Source: Bacteroidales bacterium M3 | Lineage (GTDB): Bacteria; Bacteroidota; Bacteroidia; Bacteroidales; Muribaculaceae | Length of the DNA stretch: 64,000 nt | NCBI GenBank assembly: GCA_001689445.1 | Contig: LUJN01000012.1 | Span: 1 to 64,000 of the forward strand | Reading direction: 5' to 3' | Made by a program: the position numbers and the translations under genes | Part shown: in pieces, positions 37,001-42,668 of the stretch | How positions within the stretch are numbered: position 1 is the stretch's first letter | Layout of the letters: each line of letters begins with the position of its first letter | The notes under the pieces: generated by a model | The model's input: the letters and a program-made list of their open reading frames with translations, nothing else | What the model was told of the DNA's origin: nothing | The model's database searches: none

Positions 37001-38538
37001 CCACTGGGCGCATAACGGCGCGGCGGCTCGCCGACGATGACTTCACGAAGTACGCCGACGGCACGCCGTTCGACCCGCAGTTCAAGGGCTCGCCCGAGCT
37101 TGCCGACGTGATGCTCCCACTCGGCCACTCCTGGTACAAGGGGGTCAACGACTACAAGAACCAGCGCAAGTACACCATCATGGGCAGCTTCGACGCCATG
37201 CCGCACCCCACCTACACCCGCATGGAGCGGAACACCGCCGGGGAGCTGCTGCACCGCGCCGGGGGCTACATCGACATCGCCACGGTGGCCGTCGGCACGC
37301 CGCTCGACACAGTGGCGTACACCGACATCGCCACAGTGGACACGGGGCGTGTCGCAGTGGACGGCATGAGGCAGATACGCTACCCCGGCATCAACTCGTC
37401 ATCGTTCGGCGTGGTGTTCACCGACAGCGACGGCATAGTGGTGGGCACGTTCTGTTCGATCATCAGCGACCCCGACTATGACTTCACCTCGGGCGACTAC
37501 CTGTTCACCGACATCCCCGACGGCGCGGCATGGGCATACTTCGCCTACGCCACCGAGAACGCCGGCTGCGACGTGATAGTCACCGACTCGGCCGAGATAG
37601 AGGCCATCGAGCCGGGATGGGAGGAGTGGACGCGGGAAAGCCTCTACGGAGTCTACCCGGCGACAATAGACGCCAACAACAATCTCCGCAGCCTGTCAAA
37701 GGACGGGATGTTCCTGAACATGAACACCCACAACGCCCTGTCTGAATCAAGAATCAAGGAGTGGAAGCCTGACGGGGATGGCGACCCTACCACTGTCCCC
37801 GACCTCTCCGGCACCCTCTACCCCACCGAGGCGGTATGGCTGTCGCGTTTACGCGGAAAAGGATACCAGCTGATGGACGCAAAAATGAGGGACATGCTGT
37901 CAAGCCTGTGGTTCGCTTTCTCCGGGACAAGGAATGTCAAGCTCACCCTCGGGTCAATAAACAATGGCTCTTACACCCATGTACCCTACAGCACAGCGCT
38001 TGACTCCCGCGGATGCTATACCTCGTCATATCCTGATGGCGACCGCTACCCGGTATTGTTCGGTGTGAGGCTACCGCACTGCATGGACCTACTCGACCAT
38101 ACCGCCGTCAACGCGCCGTCTTACGCCGACGCGTATGCCGCACATTTTATCCCGCAGCCCTCACATGCAGTCGACTACCGCCCTATCTATCATGACCCGT
38201 TGACCGGGACTGACCGCAAGGGCAAGAGGATGCCGTCCGTAATCCCCGGCTATAACGATCGGGATACTTCCCACGTAAGGCGTATAGCCCATGGACGGTA
38301 TCTTGACTGCGAGCCTGTGGTGGTGAATCTGCCGGGATTCGTGCAGACATGGTACAACAGCGGATACAGGATAGCCGGATGCCGCACGTCGATGCTGATG
38401 GCCGGGGCCGGGGACTACTACGCACCCGAGATGTGGGAACGTAGCGGGGCGGTGGCAATGTGCGCGTTCGGGGCCCGTATGGCAATCACCAAGTGCCGCC
38501 TGTGCTACCGTGGTCCGGTGGACTTCGTGAGTGAATAG
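31024..38538 (+). CDS. giant receptor-binding fibre with CotH-kinase-like domain
   Basis: A 2,504-residue virion protein. In order: an N-terminal attachment region with short beta repeats (1-50), a coiled coil of repeated ADTAL/ADAAL units (about 198-264), a Gly hinge (about 588), Ig-like beta domains (about 595-810), a LamG/concanavalin-like lectin domain (about 913-1136), a CotH-kinase-like region (about 1170-1600), leucine-rich-repeat-like units (about 1710-1936), and a C-terminal domain shared with Bacteroidales surface proteins (about 2220-2504). The CotH match rests on YIRIQGTSSTKYPSKNIRIYL-type strands, SVDQRAKNML (Asp and Asn spaced as in CotH) and YYDGDTQLG. It probably binds capsule or outer-membrane glycans. 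Codon use is GC-rich, notably above the flanking genes, suggesting separate acquisition. Confidence 0.75.
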   Translation: MSTIPTRHIDGDASIGRNVNIGGKTTVRGNATVEHDLTIHGWLDAPNIKGFNKGLFATVDKLRKVYPAPQAGWVALVGDTLPADIYVVENGAWKYTEKKGGAVTMAVNKYDDEIGELDDRITAIDTFLASGRVDGTSFNFAMSAGGVALKFNIIKRDGTALHCSITLPVVSDSAAGVMTPVHMRVLNEAITAEGTARANADTALGTRIDTEAQSRQTADAALAKSVDTESATRAEADTALQKAVNDEATTRHTEVRRVEQRIDGLWNILDAMINESASDAIDTITEIVEFLEGIKDSDRLAARLLDLDKADAGLRARIDALGVLPYEESIYLPTEGYSWNPARTAWVQSLHGFYLVGKGQHVLLDGYNSVSESGQPSPRTDVIYRHGCHLYYGDGSDYLRSFATADALRDKVAQLETKIQQAVDAIPPSGNTVNATADYPPEAGHHTLATAIAAVEAGRRGRGRCITFEAAQGEWVTYQFDGASIDLWEQTGAWNECGGRIRAITLNGREATPDADGTVALTVDTIAVDPSLDPDSTNPVENRAVAAELRKVTDAAIGGVEVLQEDGRNTLNILNRTGGVIATAEFAGGGGGGDTPSTASRITLTASVDRATVKEGDDATLTYSYNHLNADGDPDGVKADITVTVSRGATTRLQQTIKNVSAGTYTLPLGKYLLAGVTDIYVRAECVTADGTRQHSQKYAAVNVVTLSLSSGYSLATAIANGGYRDGDTIEIPYTLTGSGTKEVLMHLDGADTPMSHTVTRSGTVNGSFTIQATPLSPGRHTVQLVAERDGLRSQSIHIDIFKAGPAPAPFFGIKHTRPDGQITKGDGHLRPTVTAGQYEQLSLEFVAYDPAVTPATVIPAIDGTPQAAISAPRSMRQWGTRFTTQGRHTVTFTVASVTCTLDADVTASTVDVAEAQLGMVARLDATGRSNSESADSRAVWTSGDVATRFDGFDWDSNGWIGDALKLANGARAVIGYKPFATDVKATGLTLEITMRVSGVTDRDAPVLSCMDNGKGLLVTASEVSFRTGQTVTYENEDGNTVTRAVKLGTNFADGQWHKVALVIHTAADGRLMELYVNGNRTGADIYDSAFSFRQDTPQEITIDSSHADVEIRRIRAYSRTLSDDEELDNHIVDADTAGEMVALHAENDILGETGGIDIERLRAQGKGVMRIVRPNLLDDVYAENNKKTDFTADIHFHSPYGTEYDFTLRGCYIRIQGTSSTKYPSKNIRIYLNKGTEALSLTVGGVSDPHGGNRYAMRPGAIPVPLLCCKSDYSDSSMSLNTGGARLFNDILKELGLLTPPQRHQYEAAGESLAAVSVRTAIDGIPIDIFCSTADDTEAIYYGQYNLNNEKSKSQDIFGQANVEGFTPALPMTFETLNNTAPMCLFQSADDDAIAATFDAGLETNFPDDVKWAGLTEPQRDAVRRLWGWVRSCVPDNADPDDLPTFVSQKFVEEIEEYFDRDFILTYYLFTDYMLSVDQRAKNMLLRTWDGLKWYITYYDGDTQLGKRNDCFLVYPYTTMRDTWDAEASKYAFEGYGSWLWCLVLANLGDDLRRCASALRGVMTTERVLAMFNDEQSGHWSDRAFNKSGYLKYIAPATQPMYGKTWPFIYALQGSNRAHREYFIRNRFAILDALYGTSNFTSDNIDCYLSRLASDPADTVAVTAAEPYAFGYGTNNSPNIANTGMVAAGEAASFNITGAYTVNDPLRLYGASRMMTLDLSGCAGHFKNALDLGKCSMLRELDLHSSGTGSTGWWLALSGCTALRRIDLRNQRQAKTGGASSSALDLSEQRKLEYLDARGTRVQSINIAKGAPATTLHFPATLTTLRLEMLARLTDAGLTLEGTDAVTTFILSGCPLLDWRGLLARCPNVSRLRVDIGDTWGDAATLRAIKGYGGIDAEGNAVDYCALVGTYRLKAWADDIDTLQAAFPELNIVQREFSVCVFDDTVEFGLADNITSLDTLTGYDYDSDYVPGQHFARIVAGIHAYKCTFNKATGRITARRLADDDFTKYADGTPFDPQFKGSPELADVMLPLGHSWYKGVNDYKNQRKYTIMGSFDAMPHPTYTRMERNTAGELLHRAGGYIDIATVAVGTPLDTVAYTDIATVDTGRVAVDGMRQIRYPGINSSSFGVVFTDSDGIVVGTFCSIISDPDYDFTSGDYLFTDIPDGAAWAYFAYATENAGCDVIVTDSAEIEAIEPGWEEWTRESLYGVYPATIDANNNLRSLSKDGMFLNMNTHNALSESRIKEWKPDGDGDPTTVPDLSGTLYPTEAVWLSRLRGKGYQLMDAKMRDMLSSLWFAFSGTRNVKLTLGSINNGSYTHVPYSTALDSRGCYTSSYPDGDRYPVLFGVRLPHCMDLLDHTAVNAPSYADAYAAHFIPQPSHAVDYRPIYHDPLTGTDRKGKRMPSVIPGYNDRDTSHVRRIAHGRYLDCEPVVVNLPGFVQTWYNSGYRIAGCRTSMLMAGAGDYYAPEMWERSGAVAMCAFGARMAITKCRLCYRGPVDFVSE

Positions 38539-38613
38539 TGCAAGGTGCACAGTGCACAGTTATAGGACTTGCAACTCTTAACTCTGAACTTTGAATTTTG
38601 AACTTTGGACTGA
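38539..38613. repeat. intergenic repeat, copy A
   Basis: Non-coding spacer made of inverted GTGCAC units and tandem AACTCTGAACTTTGAA-like words. It shares these words with spacers at 41297, 41891 and 42541. It separates the fibre gene from its assembly protein. Confidence 0.6.
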
Positions 38614-39177
38614 TTGAAAATGGAATTTGAGAGACAGTATGGGCCGACGCCCCCGGATGGCGTCAGGGTCACGCGCATTGCGCGGCGACGGTGGATGGTC
38701 GAGTATGCCGTGCCCCCCGACGGGGACGCGGCCAATGGCGATGCCGGCGACGGACACACCGCCGACGCCGAAAATGACAGCGGCCATGAGGGCGGCGTGT
38801 CGGAATGGTGGACGGCCTACACCGGCACCGAGCCGACAGCCGACTCCCTGCAACGGGATATCGCGGCGCACATCAACTCCCTCACCGACGCGGCAATCCT
38901 CGGCGGCATGACATGGGACGGCGAGAGGGTGTGGCTCTCCACCGAGAACCAGTTCAACTACAAGGCCGCCTACGACCTCGCCGTGCAGAGCCTCGGCGCG
39001 TCCCTCCCCGTCACGTTCAAGCTCGGCACCGATGACCGCCCCGTCTACCGCACGTTCACCCTCCTGGCCGACCTCCAGGCGTTCTACACCGGCTGCCTCG
39101 CCCACGTCCAACGCTGCTACACCGCCGGCTGGAAAGCAAAGGACTTCATCAAGCAATGCATAATGCATAATGCATAA
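38614..39177 (+). CDS. DUF4376-type tail fibre assembly-like protein
   Basis: A 187-residue protein following the giant fibre. The C-terminal part (FKLGTDDRPVYRTFTLLADL then HVQRCYTAGWKAKDF) fits DUF4376, a domain frequent in proteins next to tail fibres, where related proteins help fibres trimerise or assemble. Residues 30-60 are a low-complexity Asp/Gly/Ala linker. The last residues (IMHNA) are encoded by the TAATGCA repeat downstream, so the C-terminus was created or replaced by repeat insertion. Confidence 0.65.
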   Translation: MKMEFERQYGPTPPDGVRVTRIARRRWMVEYAVPPDGDAANGDAGDGHTADAENDSGHEGGVSEWWTAYTGTEPTADSLQRDIAAHINSLTDAAILGGMTWDGERVWLSTENQFNYKAAYDLAVQSLGASLPVTFKLGTDDRPVYRTFTLLADLQAFYTGCLAHVQRCYTAGWKAKDFIKQCIMHNA

Positions 39178-39223
39178 TTATAAGTCCTTATAAATTCTTA
39201 TAATGACTTATAAGGACTTATAA
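39157..39223. repeat. TAATGCA repeats and 16-bp inverted repeat
   Basis: Three tandem GCATAAT units are followed by TTATAAGTCCTTATAA (39178-39193) and its exact reverse complement (39208-39223), with 14 nt between. It lies between the fibre-assembly gene and the holin and could form a long AT-rich hairpin. Confidence 0.65.
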
Positions 39224-39259
39224 AATTTAATTAATATCAACCATTAAAAACGACTGATT

Positions 39260-39751
39260 ATGAACATGAATTTGGCTGAAGCCGGGCGGTGGCTGTTCAC
39301 CGTCATCGGGGCCGTGTTGGCGACGCTACAGCCTACACTGCCGTACATACTCATATGCACGCTGGCGGTGCTGTTTGACTGCTACACGGCTTGGTCGCTC
39401 GGGCGGCGTGTCCGACGCGCCCATCCCGAGCGCACGCAGCACGCCCACAAGTTCCTGTCGCACCACGCGGGCAAGGTTATCGTGACGCTGCTCAAGGTCT
39501 ACGCGCTTATCGTACTGGCGTTCCTGATACAGCGGCACATCACCGACGGGCTACCTGTCGACCTCACCAAGGTGGCCGCCGGGGCTGTATGCTTCTGGCA
39601 GCTGTGGAGCATACTGGAGAATGAGTCGAGCTGCAACGGGGCAAAGTGGGCGCGGACAGCGCAGAAGATACTCATCGACAAGACTTCGAGGCACTTTGAC
39701 ATCGACCTGTCGGAGATTGCCCCGGAGGGGAAGGAGGCGGCAAATGGCTGA
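39260..39751 (+). CDS. phage holin
   Basis: A 163-residue membrane protein: an N-terminal segment (about 10-45) with two hydrophobic helices around a short turn, a basic loop (RRVRRAHPERTQH), a further helix (about 74-95), and a soluble acidic C-terminus. This matches holins of Bacteroidetes phages, which open the inner membrane so that endolysin escapes. It overlaps the endolysin gene by 8 bp, forming the first gene of the lysis cassette. Confidence 0.8.
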   Translation: MNMNLAEAGRWLFTVIGAVLATLQPTLPYILICTLAVLFDCYTAWSLGRRVRRAHPERTQHAHKFLSHHAGKVIVTLLKVYALIVLAFLIQRHITDGLPVDLTKVAAGAVCFWQLWSILENESSCNGAKWARTAQKILIDKTSRHFDIDLSEIAPEGKEAANG

Positions 39752-40328
39752 CGTGAACCTGCTGCTGCCCTTTATCCTGAAATGGGAGGGGGGATTTGTC
39801 AACGACCCCGCCGACCGTGGCGGCGCAACCAACAAGGGGGTGACGCTCGGCACTTGGCGGCAGCACGGATATGACAAGGACGGCGACGGCGACATAGACG
39901 TGGACGACCTGCGGCGGCTGACCGACGCCGACGTGCGCGACCGGGTGCTCAAGCCCCACTATTGGGACCGCTGGAAAGCCGACGGCATCGCCTCGCAGCG
40001 TGTGGCCGACATGCTCGTGGACTGGGTGTGGTGCTCGGGACGGCACGGGATAGCGATACCGCAGCGCACGCTCGGCGTGAAGCCTGACGGCATCGTGGGT
40101 CCCGTGACACTCGCGGTGGTCAATGCCGCCGACCCGGCACGGCTCGTCGACGGCCTGTATAAGGCGCGTGAGGCGTTCCTGCGAAAGCTCGCCGCCGACT
40201 CGGTGGCGGCATACGAGCGGCGCATCGGCCGCAAGTCGACCCGCACCGAGCAGCTGCGACACACACAGCGGCGTTTTCTCGCCGGATGGCTCAACCGACT
40301 AAACGACCTCGCCTATGCTGACCGATAA
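39744..40328 (+). CDS. endolysin, glycoside hydrolase family 108
   Basis: A 194-residue muramidase. The start is set at 39744 because the conserved domain begins there (MADVNLLLPF) and gives an 8-bp overlap with the holin. The catalytic Glu-15 is in KWEGGFVNDPADRGGATNKG, the GH108 hallmark. A C-terminal peptidoglycan-binding segment (LGVKPDGIVGPVTL) follows. No signal peptide, so release depends on the holin. It overlaps the spanin gene by 14 bp. Confidence 0.9.
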   Translation: MADVNLLLPFILKWEGGFVNDPADRGGATNKGVTLGTWRQHGYDKDGDGDIDVDDLRRLTDADVRDRVLKPHYWDRWKADGIASQRVADMLVDWVWCSGRHGIAIPQRTLGVKPDGIVGPVTLAVVNAADPARLVDGLYKAREAFLRKLAADSVAAYERRIGRKSTRTEQLRHTQRRFLAGWLNRLNDLAYADR

Positions 40329-40839
40329 GAGAGTAACCCGGACGGGGATAGCCGCTATAGCCCTCATAGCTCTAATAGGGCTGGCATTGGCAGGTTGCCA
40401 CTCGCAGCGCAGTGTCGAGCGGTCAGCACAGATGAGCCTCGCGGAACATATTAACGTGAGCGCGGACATGCACGGCAACGGGATGGCATGGCAGTGGTGG
40501 ATGATGTCGGGGTGGATTGACTCCCTGCGGGTGAGGATGTCGGCAGACTCGATACGCACGCCCCATGGCACGATATACGGGGCTGTAGTGGAGGCCGAGG
40601 CCAAGGAGGCGGCCATGGAGAGCTCGGGACAAGGACTGTCGGAGAGCGAGAATCACTCGGAATTGTCGGGGAATGCCGAAACAGCGGTGCAAGCGGACAG
40701 TTCCGAGACAACCGACAATGAGACGACCGTCGTGGCGCAGCCTCCCGGCTACGGGGCGTGGATTGCCGCAGGCATCATCGCGGCACTGATCATGTCAATA
40801 ATAATATTCGCCAAGTGGCGAAACAAACATAAATCTTGA
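40315..40839 (+). CDS. candidate unimolecular spanin (u-spanin)
   Basis: A 174-residue protein with both features of a u-spanin. The N-terminal lipoprotein signal has lipobox LALAGC (lipidated Cys-28) for the outer membrane, and a C-terminal transmembrane helix (about 147-166, WIAAGIIAALIMSIIIFA) is followed by the basic tail KWRNKHKS. The periplasmic middle is polar and rich in Glu, Ser and Ala. A single protein linking both membranes drives outer-membrane disruption, as with T1 gp11. It is third in the holin-endolysin cassette, overlapping the endolysin by 14 bp. Confidence 0.75.
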   Translation: MLTDKRVTRTGIAAIALIALIGLALAGCHSQRSVERSAQMSLAEHINVSADMHGNGMAWQWWMMSGWIDSLRVRMSADSIRTPHGTIYGAVVEAEAKEAAMESSGQGLSESENHSELSGNAETAVQADSSETTDNETTVVAQPPGYGAWIAAGIIAALIMSIIIFAKWRNKHKS

Positions 40840-40840
40840 T

Positions 40841-41296
40841 ATGGAGATAACGCTATCAATAAACAAGGAAGATGTGATGCGGGAGGTCGCCGTGACGACC
40901 GCCTACACGGGTGCCAAAATGGAGGGTGACGCGAAAGCCGTTGACCGTATCCGTACGGTCGATGAGGACGAATCACACCTTGAAAGATTTTGGGAGGAAT
41001 GCCGTGCCGACATATGCCAGGAGCTTATCGGGCTTGTGGCCTATGAGGGCATCAGGAGCAAACAGCAATATGAACTGCGGCTTGAAGTGTCAAGGTCGTT
41101 TGACGAGGCTTTGTTGCCGAGTATGCGGTTGAGCCTGTTCAGCTATTTTGTGCAGGGTATAGTCGCCAAGTGGTACGTGTACTCCAACAAGCCGGAGGCC
41201 GGGGCATATGCCGACAAGGCCGCCACGCTGCTTGACGACATCCACCGCAAGGCGGTGTACAAGAAAAGGCCGACGAGACCGACCTATGAGGATTGA
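40841..41296 (+). CDS. tandem paralogue 1, unknown function
   Basis: A 151-residue protein starting 1 bp after the u-spanin stop. It shares with the next two genes a C-terminal layout: a hydrophobic helix containing a Trp (VAKWYV), a P-x-A stretch (KPEAGAYADKAATLL), a helical segment and the ending KKRPTRPTYED. The N-terminal half is beta-strand then helices. Function unknown. Position suggests a late virion or lysis-associated role. Confidence 0.6.
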   Translation: MEITLSINKEDVMREVAVTTAYTGAKMEGDAKAVDRIRTVDEDESHLERFWEECRADICQELIGLVAYEGIRSKQQYELRLEVSRSFDEALLPSMRLSLFSYFVQGIVAKWYVYSNKPEAGAYADKAATLLDDIHRKAVYKKRPTRPTYED

Positions 41297-41374
41297 ATTA
41301 TAGGGCCAATAGGCCAAATATGTCTAATAGGCCCTGTAACTGTGAACTTTGAATTATGAACTTTGAACTAAAAT
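41297..41374. repeat. intergenic repeat, copy B
   Basis: TATAGGGCC (41299-41307) pairs with GGCCCTGTA (41330-41338), followed by ACTGTGAACTTTGAA-type repeats. Same family as the copies at 41891 and 42541. Confidence 0.65.
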
Positions 41375-41377
41375 AGT

Positions 41378-41890
41378 ATGGAACAGAAGAAGACCATTAC
41401 CGTGACGCTTGAGTCGCGGGAAATCAAGTTTGACGTGATGAACAAGTCGCATCTTACGGGACAGGCGCGTAATGCCGGTGGGGTGGATTACCGCTCGGCG
41501 GCCTACATGCAAGCGAGTGAGGATGACGAGCACTCTTATCAGATACTCCGCTCCATCAGCAACGCTTTCTCGCATCTGAAGGTGGAGCTTGGCGAGTACC
41601 TGCATGAGGACGGCTCGACCTCCAACAACCGCATAAGCAAGACCGTCGAGGATGGAGGGAAGTTGCAGCTTGTATTCCGGCTGCCGTCGAACTTCAACAA
41701 CTCGGCATGTGACAGCCTTGGGGGTATGCTGCATGAGTATATCGTCGACCGCACGCTGTCGGAATGGTTTGTCATCACTGACAAGACCGACGCACAGGAT
41801 TATGCCAACCTCGCCACGGATGCACTCGACCGCGCCAAACAGGCACTCTATAAGCGAGAGCGGCCTACCCGGCCTGTCTACAATGATTGA
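41378..41890 (+). CDS. tandem paralogue 2, unknown function
   Basis: A 170-residue protein aligned by eye with its neighbours through HEYIVDRTLSEWFVITDKTD, a YANLATDALDRAKQAL helix and the ending RERPTRPVYND, nearly identical in plan to paralogue 1. The N-terminus is a beta-like TITVTLESREIKFDV. Flanked on both sides by hairpin repeats. Function unknown. Confidence 0.6.
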   Translation: MEQKKTITVTLESREIKFDVMNKSHLTGQARNAGGVDYRSAAYMQASEDDEHSYQILRSISNAFSHLKVELGEYLHEDGSTSNNRISKTVEDGGKLQLVFRLPSNFNNSACDSLGGMLHEYIVDRTLSEWFVITDKTDAQDYANLATDALDRAKQALYKRERPTRPVYND

Positions 41891-41982
41891 ATTAATGCAT
41901 AATTATAGGGCCAATAGGTCTAATATGGCTGATAGGCCCTATAACTATGCACTTTGAGTTTCACATTTTGAACTTAAACAGG
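41891..41982. repeat. intergenic repeat, copy C
   Basis: Contains TATAGGGCC and its perfect complement GGCCCTATA, then ACTTTGAG/ATTTTGAAC words. An ATG inside this element (41947) extends the next ORF by 12 repeat-derived codons and is unlikely to be the true start. Confidence 0.65.
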
Positions 41983-42540
41983 ATGTACCATATAGGATGC
42001 AATGACAATTGCTATGACAAGGATGCGCCCGACAGCCGGGCGACGCGGGAGGTGACGCTGACATTCCACCGCGAGCAGCTGCTCTACGACATCAGGAACT
42101 ATGCCTACATCGAGGGGCACGTGTGGGGCGAGGCCAACCTACATGCGCAGCATACCCTTGTCGAGATTGGCGAAGAAGGGAATGTGGACAGGGTGAACCG
42201 CATATTAGCGGTCGTACATGCCGCCGCCGTGGAGATGCTCTATCCCTACACCAAGGATGATCCTGTAGACGGCGAGGAGATATGCGACCGCATGTGGACA
42301 CCGACGGACTACAAGATAAAGATGAACGTGCCGGCCACGATGTCACGCACTACGCTGCACCTGATGGGGAAGCTCATCCATGAGTTTATGGTGGCGCGGG
42401 TGATTTACGACTGGCTTAGCATCACGCATCCCGAGGCTGCCGGGAATTGGCTCGACAAGGCCAAAGAGGCACAGGAGGAAATCAACAGCATAAAGAATTG
42501 CCGCCGGGGACGGGTGAGACGCCCGATGCACCCCTTTTGA
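41983..42540 (+). CDS. tandem paralogue 3, unknown function
   Basis: A 185-residue protein. The start is placed at 41983 (MYHIGCNDN) with AACAGG just upstream, because the longer alternative reads through the repeat. It keeps the family plan: REVTLTFHREQ strand, HEFMVARVIYDWLSI helix with Trp, HPEAAGNWLDKAKEA, and a basic end (RRGRVRRPMHPF). Divergence from the other two is greater. Function unknown. Confidence 0.6.
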   Translation: MYHIGCNDNCYDKDAPDSRATREVTLTFHREQLLYDIRNYAYIEGHVWGEANLHAQHTLVEIGEEGNVDRVNRILAVVHAAAVEMLYPYTKDDPVDGEEICDRMWTPTDYKIKMNVPATMSRTTLHLMGKLIHEFMVARVIYDWLSITHPEAAGNWLDKAKEAQEEINSIKNCRRGRVRRPMHPF

Positions 42541-42668
42541 GTAGTGCAAAGTTCAAAGTGCATAGTGCAGAGTTGGTGGCCGGAGCTATAGGGCTGATAG
42601 GTCAGATAGGGCTAATAGGCCCTGTAACTCTGCACTCTGCACTCTGCACTCTGCCCTTTGGACTTTGC
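42541..42668. repeat. intergenic repeat copy D, long convergent hairpin
   Basis: The largest repeat copy. Outer arms CAAAGTTCAAAGTGCA and the near-complement CAAAGTCCAAAGGGCA on the other strand, then AGTGCAGAGTT / AACTCTGCACT, then the TATAGGGC...GGCCCTGTA core. The right arm carries a tandem ACTCTGC repeat. It sits exactly between convergent operons, so it can form a strong hairpin in both transcripts and probably serves as a bidirectional terminator. Confidence 0.65.

Noticed and set aside
41947..41982. Upstream ATG for tandem paralogue 3
   Set aside because: The extra 12 codons come entirely from the intergenic repeat and are not shared with the other paralogues.
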